From Erodium maritimum (lineage: Eukaryota; Streptophyta; Magnoliopsida; Geraniales; Geraniaceae), in contig OY997594.1 of the NCBI GenBank assembly GCA_963921825.1, forward strand, positions 35,942,956 to 36,006,955: a DNA stretch of 64,000 nt. Reading direction: 5' to 3'. Positions 56,426 through 64,000 of this stretch are shown piece by piece (position 1 is the first letter of the stretch; each line of letters starts with the position of its first letter). Both the position numbers and the translations under genes were made by a program. The notes under the pieces were generated by a model. That model made no database searches and had not been told where the DNA came from. It saw nothing but the letters and a program-made list of their open reading frames with translations.

Positions 56426-56640
56426 GTGTCTTGGGTGGCCATGAGAGCCCGTGTTATTGTTGTGTCTTGGGTGGCCATGAGAGCCCGTGTTACTGTTGTG
56501 TCTTGGGTGGCCATGAGAGCCCGTGTTACTGTCGTGTCTTGGGTGGCCATGAGAGCCCGTGTTACTGTTGTGTCTTGGGTGACAATGAGAGCCCGTGTTA
56601 CTGTTGTGTCTTGAGTGGCCATGAGAGCCCGTGAGTTACT
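56426..56640 (+). repeat. 36-bp minisatellite (cttgggtggccatgagagcc)
   Basis: Six nearly identical 36-bp units. Because 36 is a multiple of three and the unit lacks stops in several frames, ORFs of 62-74 codons appear on both strands (repeats of VSWVAMRARVTV, GHESPCYCCVLG, ALMATQDTTVTR). These are artefacts of the period. Confidence 0.95.
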
Positions 56641-56995
56641 GTTGGTGTGTCTTGGGTGGCCGTGAGTGCCCGTGGGTTGTTGAGCCCGTGAGTTACTATT
56701 GGTGTGTCTTGGGAGGCCGTGAGTGCCCGTGGGGTTGTTGAGACCGTGAGTTACTGTTGGTGTGTCTTGGGAGGCCGTGAGTGCCCGTGGGGTTGTTGAG
56801 ACCGTGAGTTACTGTTGGTGTGTCTTGGGAGGCCGTGAGTGCCCGTGGGGTTGTTGAGCCCGTGAGTTACTGTTGGTGTGTCTTGGGAGGCCGTGAGTGC
56901 CCGTGGGGTTGTTGAGCCCGTGAGTTACTGTTGGTGTGTCTTGGGAGGCCGTGAGTGCCCGTGGGGTGGTTGAGTCCGTGCTTTACTGTTGGTGT
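56641..56995 (+). repeat. 58-bp minisatellite (ggaggccgtgagtgcccgtg)
   Basis: Six units of 58-59 bp directly follow the 36-bp array. Unit core: tgtgtcttgggaggccgtga, then gtgcccgtggggttgttgag, then cccgtgagttactgttg. It looks derived from the 36-bp unit by an added 22-bp segment. Confidence 0.92.
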
Positions 56996-58412
56996 CTTAG
57001 GTGGCCATGAGTGCCTGTGGAGTGTTGAACATGTGTAATTGTTGTTTGTTGAACTTTGCTTGTGATTGTGATTGTGTTTGCCCGAGGTTCGTGACCCGAC
57101 TTTGTGTCGGGAAGTGGTGTGGAAATTTGGCTGGCTTACGAGTTCGAGTCCCGGTAAGTTGCTAGCGTTCTTTGGCTAGCCTGATCCGTATTCGAGTCTC
57201 GACAGGTTGTGAGCGTTTTTAGGCGATGAGAGGGCAGCTCCCCTTCCGACTAGCTATCGGAAAAGTAGCTCGGTTTATCGCCAACATGTCGACCGCCTGG
57301 AGCCTGACAGGGATCGGCAAAGCGCGTGGGGTAGGCTCGAGCCCACCCGGTTAGCAACCGGCACTGAGCAGCTGACAGGAATGCGATCCTTTGTGATCTT
57401 GTTTGGTGTACGATCCTTTGTGATCTTGTTTGGTGTGCGATCCTTTGTGATCTTGGGTGTTGCGTGGTTGTCTGTTGTGTCTTTGGAGGAGGTCGTCAAT
57501 CGTTTTGTCGGGTATACATCACGTGTCCGAGTGTTGAGTCGGTTGAGGAAAGTAACAGTGTGTGTGTGTCAGTCGGGTTACTTGAGTTGGGGATAGTGAT
57601 CCCCGGTGTTGAGTTGGTTGTTGTTGTTACCGGCATTGTCTACTAAGTATGCCGTAGTCAGTCTGTTATCCGTGGTGGTGAGCGAACGCTCACCCCTAGC
57701 TGCTTTTCCTACAGGTACTGATCACTGGATGGACTAGGTGAACTCTCGAAGCTTGAGGAGCTAGGAGCGGAGTCCGGGTTTTATCTTTTGAGTCTAGTGA
57801 CAGATACCTTGTACTTTGTCCATTTGTTGGGACGTTGTTGGAGTTGTAAATGTTATTTTGATTAACTAAATGGAAATTTCAAAGTGTTTATTCAAAACAG
57901 GTTTCAAATGTTTTATGGTTTTAAATGTTCGCGTCCCGAGTTCGGTTTTTCTGAAATTGGGCGTGACAACACCATTCTGCCAGGATCTTAGTTGGAAGTT
58001 TGAGGCCCTGGGACATGATGATGTGCAAATTGAGTTTAAAAATCTGAGGCAAATTGGCTCAGTGTAGGAATTTGAGTATGATTTTGGGGAGATGAAGGTG
58101 TTGATGTTGGCCAGAAATCCATTTCTGACTGAGGATTACTTCATATCCAACTTTATTGGAAGTCTCAGACCCAATCTCAGGTCTGGTGTTCAAATGCTGA
58201 GTCCTAATACACTCTCTCATGCTATGTATTTGTTTAGGCATGAGGAGAGTAGAATTCTTTCATTGGGATTGCCTCTTGGACAAAGAGCTGCTCAGGTTGG
58301 TCCTGCGAGGGGACATGTGCCTCAACCTTTTAGGCCAAGGTATCAAAACCCTATGATATAAAGGTTTCCCACTCCAAGACCTCCTCAAGAGGGTTCTACA
58401 GCTCCTAGACCC

Positions 58413-59363
58413 ATGAGAGACACAACGGATGAGAGGGCTAGGATGAGGCTCTGTTATACTTGCCCAGCCAAGTACACAAGGGATCATGTTTGTCCCAATA
58501 GGCAGAAGTTGTACATTATCACCAAAGAGGAGGCTGATGAGTTGTTTGGAGACACTGAATCAGAGACTTCTGAGGTTGTAGAGAAGGAGCCCTCCAAGGA
58601 TGGGGATGATGAAGAAGAAAGTTTGTGTACTCTCAGTGTGGAGACATGTCTTCTCTCTGGTGGTGATAGGCCTAGTTCTTCTATCAGAGTGGCTGGCCAG
58701 GCCAAAGGTATTGATCTATCTATTTTAGTAGATACTAGGGCTTCTAAATCATTTTTGGATGAATTGACAGCCAAGAGTTTGGGGGTGCAACTCCTAAGGA
58801 TCCAACCCACTATTGAGGACAAATTTCCTATCCCCACTATTGAGGAGTTATTGGATGAACTCCAAGGGAGCTGTTATTTTCCAAAGATTGATATGAGGTT
58901 AGGGTACCATCACATAAGGCTGAAGGAAGGAGAGGAGTTCAAAACTGCATTTAGAACTCACTTGGGGCACTATCAATTCAGGGTGATGCCCTTTGGGCTC
59001 ACCAATGCACCTGGTAGTTTCCAAGCCCTCATGACCCAGGTTCTGCAAGAGTATTTGAGGAAATTTGTTCTAATATTTTTTGATGACATCCTCATTCACA
59101 GCAGTTCATGGGAGGAGCACCTGAGACATGTGGAGTTAGTATTGGAGAAATTAAGGAAGCATCAGTTATTTGCTAAGATGAGTAAGTGTGCATTTGGCCA
59201 GTCACACGTGGAAGATTTAGGCCACATTATATCAGGGCAAGGAGTTTCCACTAATCCTGAAAAGATTGAAGCAATGGTTAATTGGCTAGTGCCTAAGAAT
59301 CTCAAGGCATTGAGGGGGTTCTTGGGACTGACTGGATATTATAGAAAGTTTGTGCCATGGTAA
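58413..59363 (+). pseudogene. gypsy pol: zinc knuckle, protease remnant, reverse transcriptase
   Basis: 316 codons: CYTCPAKYTRDHVC (gag zinc knuckle, C-C-H-C), an acidic spacer, LVDTRASKSF (aspartic protease site, where the usual DTGAS has Gly replaced by Arg), then a jump directly to FPIPTIEELLDELQG and the RT palm. The N-terminal part of RT and most of the protease (well over 100 residues) are missing. RT continues YFPKIDMRLGYHHIR, FRVMPFGLTNAP and FFDDILIHS (active site, YVDD type). It breaks off at TGYYRKFVPW. Confidence 0.9.
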
Positions 59364-60463
59364 CCACACCAGTACTGAGTTTGCCTGATTTCACCATACC
59401 CTTTGTCATTGAAACAAATTCTAGTGATGAAGGTATTGGAGGTGTGTTGGTGCAAAGATGGCATCCTATTGCATTTATGAGTAAGGCCTTAGGGGTGAAG
59501 AGCCAGGCCCTATCAACCTATCAGAAGAAATTGTTGGCCTTGATCACTACAATACAAAAGTGGAAGCACTATGTCACTGCAACTCCCTTTGTGATCAGAA
59601 CTGATTAGCAAACCCTCAAGTACCTCTTAGAACAGAAGTTGACTACACCATTCCAACATAAATGGTTAGCCAAGCTTATGGGGCTGCAACACACTATTGA
59701 ATATAAGCAGGGTAAAGAGAACTTGGTGGCAGATGCACTCTCTAGAGTTAACCATGAGGAGTTGCCAGAGATTTCCTCTGTGGTTCCTGCTTGGATCACT
59801 GAGGTAGTACTGAGCTATCAAGGTGACAAGGAAATGGAGGGCCTCATTCAGCAAATGACTCTAGCTCCTACAACATTACCTGATTATGAGTACAAAAATG
59901 GGGTTATTTGGTTCAAAGGAAGGATTGTGTTGGGAGGGAGTAATGAGATCAGGACCAATGTATTGCAGGCCTTGCATGACTCAAGTATTGGAGGGCATTC
60001 AGGAATTAATGCTACCTTGCACAGAGTAAAAGCTCAATTCTTTTGCCCATTAATGAACAAGGAAATTCTGGAATTTGTGAAGACTTGTGACACTTGCCAA
60101 AGGTGCAAGGCTGAGCATGTGGCTTCACCTGGGTTATTAAAACCTCTCCCCACCCCCTCTCAGCCATGGAAACACATTTCCATGGATTTTATTGAAGGGT
60201 TTCCACTTTCTGAAGGCAAAGACTGTATATGGGTCATTGTTGACGGGTATTCCAAATTTGATCATTTCTTTGGCCTTAAACACCCCTACACAGCAGCACA
60301 ATTGGATCAATTATTCTTTGATATTGTCTTCAAATTACATGGCATGCCTGAGGCCATTGTATCTGACAGAGACAGGATTTTCCTGAGTAACTTTTGGGGT
60401 GACATTGTTCAAAAGGGTTGGGGTGACCTTATATCTCTCAACTGCCTACCACCCTCAGAGTGA
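59357..60463 (+). pseudogene. gypsy pol: RNase H and integrase, N-terminal half
   Basis: RNase H restarts at MVTTPVLSLPDF after a deletion of roughly 30 residues, reads FVIETNSSDEGIGGVLVQ and hits TAG at 59606. The next frame continues LTTPFQHKWLAKLMGL, NLVADALSRV, then integrase: the zinc-binding HSGINATLHRVKAQFFCP..CDTCQRCK, the first catalytic Asp (MDFIEGFP) and the second (VSDRDRIF). A frame break near 60415 separates it from the last catalytic Glu. Confidence 0.9.
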
Positions 60464-60938
60464 TGGCCAAACTGAGAGGGTTAACCAGTGTTTAGAAACC
60501 TATTTGAGGGTGATGTGTCACCAGGTTCCAAAGAAATGGCATGGTTGGTTGTCTATGGCTCAACTTTGGTATAATTCAAGCTATCATTCCTCTCTGAAGA
60601 TGACTCCTTTTGAAGCTCTCTATGGCTATCCACCAAGCCCTCTTTTGACCTCTGCAGAACCATCTAAGGTCCAAGCTGTGGAATCATGTGTAGAGGAAAT
60701 GAAGGAGCAAGCAAGGCTCTTGGATGAGAATTTAAAGGCTGCACAGAATAGGATGAGGGTGCAAGCTGATAAACATAGGACTGGGAGGTCCTTTGCTGTT
60801 GGGGATTGGGTTTATTTGAAGCTGCAACCTTATAGGAAGAATTCAGTGCAGCTCATAAAGCACATGAAGATGGATGCTCGATTTTATGGGCCTTTTCAAA
60901 TTCTGGAGAAAAAAAAGGTTTTGTTGCTTATCGTTTGA
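60399..60938 (+). pseudogene. gypsy integrase, C-terminal half
   Basis: Frame continuing the integrase: STAYHPQSDGQTERVNQCLE supplies the third catalytic residue (Glu of TERVN). Then WYNSSYHSSLKMTPFEALYG and the GPY/F-type region FAVGDWVYLKLQPY ... FYGPFQILEK. A frame break at about 60915 follows an A-run. Confidence 0.9.
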
Positions 60939-61204
60939 GGTTGCCTGAAGGTTCTCTCATCCATCCCGTCTTTCATGTTTCTCTCCTCAAGAAGCCATTG
61001 GGTCATAAGCATCGTTTGTTGCCTCAGTTTCCCACAATCATTGATGAAGGTACATTGAGATTGACTCCTTCTCTATTGCTAGATCGCAGGATGGTGAACA
61101 TGAATAATGTTGTTGTGGTTCAGTGGCTGGTACAGTGGAAGAGGTCATTAGTTGAGGATACCACCTGGGAAGACGCATCCTTCATCAAGACCAACTTCGG
61201 ATAA
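60935..61204 (+). pseudogene. gypsy integrase tail with chromodomain-like segment
   Basis: RLPEGSLIHPVFHVSLLKK is the standard end of the GPY/F module. It is followed by LLDRRM, VVQWLVQWKRSLVEDTTWED, which corresponds to the degenerate chromodomain of plant chromoviruses (VLVQWxGxxxEDATWE). This supports placing the element in the chromovirus clade. Ends TGA/TAA just before the polypurine tract. Confidence 0.88.
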
Positions 61205-61255
61205 TGGTTCGATCTTCAACAGGCTTGAGGTCAAGCCTGTCTGAAGGAGAGGCTC

Positions 61256-61639
61256 TGTCACGGTTGAGTGAAGAGCAAGGCAGTTTGAATTCGAATAAAT
61301 GGGCGTGAGGTCAAAACGGTGCGTTCGGATTAAGTGAAGGGGTGACGTGGAGCGGCTTGCCAGCTGTCTTGATCTGTGGCGTGCAATGTGGAGAGGGAAG
61401 CCTAGTCAACTATCTTTTTCGCGCGTCTTGGGGCGAGCTGGCTTGTTAGCTGGCACGAGTAATGCGGATTGGAGAAGAGATGAGCTCGAGGTATATAGAG
61501 AGGGAAGGAGAGTTAGTTAGTGGTTGTTGAATGTTTTCTCTCAATTCCTAGCTATAGAATTCTCTGTAATTCTCTCAAAATATCAATAAAGCTCCCAATT
61601 CCGCCATTTTCGATTTCTCAAGCTTTCATAAGCTTGACA
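61256..61639 (+). repeat. 3' LTR of the gypsy element
   Basis: TGTCACGGTTGAGTG ... CATAAGCTTGACA, same length as the 5' LTR. Preceded by the purine-rich aaggagaggc. Differences from the 5' LTR are scattered, without indels. Confidence 0.95.
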
Positions 61640-62337
61640 TAATTCACCCCCATCCCCCACACACACTTCCTCGGGTTTGTCATACAATGTCTTCACTGCT
61701 TGGCCACATCAACAATGGCAATATTTCAAGTACTGAATAGCTTCTATCTTGGCTTTGATGGGCGTATGGGAGTTTAAGCCTGAAGGAGTCTTGATCTTGA
61801 CCTTAATCTCCGCTCGAGCGCCAGTCATGACAGCGAAACCAACCATAAACCAGATGTCTGTTCCGTCGTCGATATCGAAGCCCGCACACCATCCCTCAAC
61901 ATAAGCCTTATGTTCGAAGTCAGTTACATTTACCAGCAACTCATCTTCACATGAGCTCTTCTTCTCGTGCAACTTCATGGTGAGTAGGATCGGCTTAGAT
62001 TTAGTGACGACTTCAAGACGCGGTTGAGGGGGGCGTCGTCAGGGAGTTCGGGGAGGGTGAGGAAGTTCTTAAGGGCGTGGTCGATTACGACGTGGGTCGG
62101 AGCTTCGCGGCCACGAGAGAAGAGAATGGCCTTGGATTGGCCGATCTTGACGGAGACACAGCCGTAGACGTAGCAGTCAGGGTTTTCCCGTCGGAAATCA
62201 GATTTCACTTTCACGAACAGCATGTCCACCAGGGGCTGACACTTGATCTCTTGCTTCGCTTCACCTTTCTCCACTACCACAGTTCCGCCGGCGTACCGAT
62301 CTCTCCATCTTTTGGCAAAATAATTCCTCCTTAACAT
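61640..62337 (-). pseudogene. Unidentified gene, 5' part, interrupted by the gypsy element
   Basis: On the minus strand a start codon at 62337 (MLRRNYFAKRW) opens a frame with FVKVKSDF, PDCYVYGCVSVKIGQSKAILFSRG and HVVIDHAL. In the C-run near 62030 the frame shifts by one. The second frame continues RLEVVTKSKPILLTMKLHEKKS, LVNVTDFEHKAYVEGW, DIWFMVGFAVMTGARAEIKVKI, then a TGA at about 61709, and reaches the insertion point at 61640. Alternating hydrophobic strands suggest a beta-rich protein. It is weakly reminiscent of the plant DUF6598 proteins, which I cannot confirm. The downstream exon is at 53239-53519. Confidence 0.6.
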
Positions 62338-62596
62338 CCCTTCTTCTCATATCTCTCTTCTTCTCTCCCGATAAAAACTTCAATTTCAGTTAGGGTTTCA
62401 GAGGAGGACGACATCTTTATATACCCCTTCTACTTTACACCTTGCCCTCAAACTTTTATGCAATTTCTCTTACCAACCCTCCTCTTTTCTTTTCTTTTCT
62501 TTCAATTCCTCTCCAAATCATTTTTCTTTTCTTTCCATTCCTCCCAAAATCATTTGACCAGTCAGTTACACCGGGTTAATTAGGTTTAGCTATGTC
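62338..62596 (-). promoter_or_regulatory. 5' region of the interrupted gene
   Basis: Directly upstream of the minus-strand ATG. Reverse strand contains 'ggtatataaagatg' (about 62412-62425), a plausible TATA box about 80 bp before the start codon, and pyrimidine/purine-rich (AAAAG)n-like stretches (62480-62550). Confidence 0.45.
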
Positions 62597-63480
62597 TTTT
62601 TTTTTGAAACGGCAAACAGAGACATGCATTAATGCAAATCAAAAGTTACAAAGTAGGGTGAAAAATCTTGGGTGCAGGAATATTGTCCGAACCTTCCGTA
62701 GGAGACCCAACTCTCGTGGACCCGTAGAAAAACTAATTTTCAAAATTATTCATCCTAATACAAAGGACCAAAAGAAATCCAAAACAGAGTACTTCAAATG
62801 ACAATCGTAACAATAATGAAGCAGTAAATGTTTTTGCGCTGCTCTTCCTTGCTTCCCGAGACGTCCCAACATCGGGCGCCCCGGGTCTGGAAGGATAGGC
62901 CCCCGTAGAGACCCCCTCACCTCAGCCAGGGCCCTCATGGATCCTGGCGATGTTGTTGTTGAGCATTCGCATGTTGGTCATCTTCCTCTTCCCATCCATC
63001 AGCTGACGGGTCGGTGGGATTGTTCCCGACATTTTCAGCGCCTTCTTCATCTGGTTGGTCCGGGCATAGCATTGCCCCGCCTTCCCTTTTCCTTTCTCCT
63101 TCAGCTCTTTTGTTCGGATGGGACTCTCTCGTCCCATCTGATCCTGAGGTTCCTTCTGCTTTCCCTGACTAGACGTTATCCCACATGCAGGGATACGAGA
63201 GAGCACAAGTCCTCACCCAAAAGCATGTTAGCCAAATCGCCAGGCTTCATGCTATCTAGGGCCTCATCTAATGTGCGTGGGTGATCCCCCTTCATCTTTA
63301 GAGCTACCCGCTCCATACTGTCTTTAGCCAAGTTGTCGGACTCCGAGTTGAGCCCTATTACCTTACCAAGACTTGGGAAACCCGGGGGGCATTAGAGTTG
63401 CCCTAGCCGAAACCAATCTCGAGCTTTCGGGTCCTGAACTTCCTGAGTCTCCCATATAATCACCAATCGGGTCCAGGGTA
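62597..63480 (-). mobile_element. Retroposon tail, reversed
   Basis: A T-run (62597-62605) followed by 'gaaacggcaaacagag' looks like a reversed poly(A) end. Minus-strand frames (62922-63206 and others) contain a basic Lys/Glu/Gln-rich stretch (KELKEKGKGKAGQCYARTNQ) and further up MERVALKMKGDHPRTLDEAL. Together these could be the ORF1 region of an L1-type element, but no diagnostic domain is seen. The left part is cut by the CACTA-like end. Confidence 0.4.
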
Positions 63481-64000
63481 TACTACTGCAGAATAAACTT
63501 GTCAGACGGATACAAAAATATCCGTTGGTAAAGTTTCACGCTTTAGCAACGGATGATGTATCTGTGGTTGAAATTACTACTTTTCCAACGGATACAACTT
63601 CCGAGGCTCAAGTATACGGTATCCATAAGTATGGTATAAATACTTTACCTACGGATATAGTATCAGTTGGCCAGGTAAGTACTTCACCAACATATATGGT
63701 TTTCCGAGTCTCAAGTATAACGTATCCGTCGGTAATGTCTTAGAACTTTACACACGGATAATGTATTCGTCTGTAAAGTTAAGGCACTTTAGCCATGTAT
63801 ATTGCATCCGTGGCTTAGGTGAGAACTTGAAGAACGGATACTATATTCGTGTCACAAGTAACACATATATGTGGCAAAAGTTGGGGTACTTTAGCCACAT
63901 ATCCTGCATCCGTGGCTAAAGTGACTTGTATCCGTGGGTAAAGTGAAACAGTGTACTTTAGCCACATATTCTGCATCAGACGTTCAATCTCAACCATTTT
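63481..64000. mobile_element. CACTA-type transposon end with subterminal repeats (runs off the window)
   Basis: Starts (T)ACTACTGCAGAATAAAC, close to the CACTACT.CA.AA start of plant CACTA elements. It continues with dense direct and inverted copies of 'a(c/t)ggatac', 'tatccgt.ggtaaag' and 'ctttagccac(a/g)tat.ctgcatccgtggctaaagt', a pattern typical of CACTA subterminal regions. No coding part is inside the window, and the other end lies outside. Confidence 0.6.

Larger units (their letters stand above)
54665..57968 (+). mobile_element. Solo LTR, GGGGCGTGACA family, nested in gypsy gag
   Basis: Starts TGTAATAACCACTTC, ends TTTCTGAAATTGGGCGTGACA (3304 bp), flanks GCACC (54660-54664) and ACACC (57969-57973), 4/5. 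Gag sequence resumes on the right side. It holds the 'gtagggaaaagtagccggatctcgg' block (56052), a 36-bp and a 58-bp minisatellite (56426-56995), and gtgagcgaacgctcac at 57678-57693. Closest relative: 24180-26967. Confidence 0.9.
53938..58410 (+). pseudogene. gypsy gag, broken and split by the solo LTR
   Basis: Begins MSRVYETPALPSLEDLRTEM. A premature TAG lies at 54088. The frame then runs on to 54651 through a Pro/His-rich spacer and the gag motif FPMFDGFDVRGWLRKASLYL. It resumes after the solo LTR (57974) with KFEALG..IEFKNLRQIGSV, a stop, EYDFGEMKVLM, FISNFIGSLRP and a Pro-rich end. The zinc knuckle follows at about 58450 in the next frame. Gag would form the virus-like particle. Confidence 0.8.
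53520..61639 (+). mobile_element. Ty3-gypsy chromovirus with paired LTRs
   Basis: 384-bp LTRs at both ends, a tRNA-iMet-type primer-binding site just after the 5' LTR, gag, a rearranged pol, an integrase with chromodomain-like end, a polypurine tract (gaaggagaggct) before the 3' LTR, and flanks TAGTT (53515-53519) and TAATT (61640-61644, 4/5). A 3.3-kb solo LTR of another family is nested at 54665. By hand count the two LTRs differ at about 29 of 384 positions, mostly transitions. Several frames are broken, so it is inactive. Confidence 0.93.

Noticed and set aside
56398..56640. Overlapping ORFs on both strands with 12-residue repeats
   Set aside because: They come from the 36-bp minisatellite in an LTR. 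The period is a multiple of three, so frames stay open without coding selection.
1..64000. CRISPR-like or phage-defence arrays
   Set aside because: The regular repeats here are direct minisatellites without spacer diversity, in a plant nuclear context; no associated genes are present.

Overview
This 64 kb window looks like nuclear DNA from a flowering plant. Genes have spliced GT-AG exons, the base composition is AT-rich outside a few GC-rich LTRs, and most of the length is transposable elements of plant types: Ty1-copia, Ty3-gypsy chromovirus, L1-type LINEs, MULE-like elements and MITEs, hAT-like and CACTA. I cannot name the species. I see no operon, phage, CRISPR array, rRNA gene or intact tRNA gene.

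Layout. 1-2308 is a decayed Ty1-copia element ending in its 3' LTR. 2400-4704 holds the one gene that looks intact, a six-exon nucleoside-triphosphatase of the THEP1/NTPCR family, whose start codon lies 92 bp from the copia LTR. 5098-8310 is a MULE-like foldback element with a 9-bp target duplication, filled with degenerate 'gttgataaaa' repeats and carrying a nested MITE. 8393-14455 is a retroposon with poly(A) and a 10-bp target duplication. It contains a 147-bp (CTT)n tract and three pieces of LTR elements, including a complete solo LTR. 14776-15771 is a 5'-truncated LINE.

15988-28500 alternates solo LTRs, MITEs with 9-bp target duplications and a reversed LINE fragment. 28641-31404 is a MITE split by a reversed, internally deleted LINE. 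31541-33431 holds gene debris (a SYP7-like Qc-SNARE fragment and an unidentified exon) mixed with a LINE tail and a tRNA-like SINE head. 33537-36761 is another solo LTR, sitting in one copy of a local duplication. 37741-41270 holds a retroposon-like unit, a hAT-like element with a nested MITE, and another MITE. 41728-43558 is a reversed LINE fragment.

43912-53112 is a near-full-length L1-type LINE (ORF1, endonuclease, and an 819-codon reverse-transcriptase ORF) split by a solo LTR. 53520-61639 is a Ty3-gypsy chromovirus with paired 384-bp LTRs. It carries its own nested solo LTR and interrupts an unidentified gene on the minus strand (53239-62337). The window ends with a retroposon tail and what looks like the subterminal repeat zone of a CACTA transposon.

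How it fits together. Most insertions are dated relative to each other by nesting and by target-site duplications I could read directly. Five LTRs (2.6-3.3 kb) of one gypsy family share a 3' end, a 14-16 bp palindrome and a fast-evolving minisatellite zone. No exotic new cellular system is evident. The most interesting signals are the LTR family's palindrome and its changing minisatellites, the LTR placed as a possible promoter of the THEP1 gene, and the unidentified gene split by a gypsy element.
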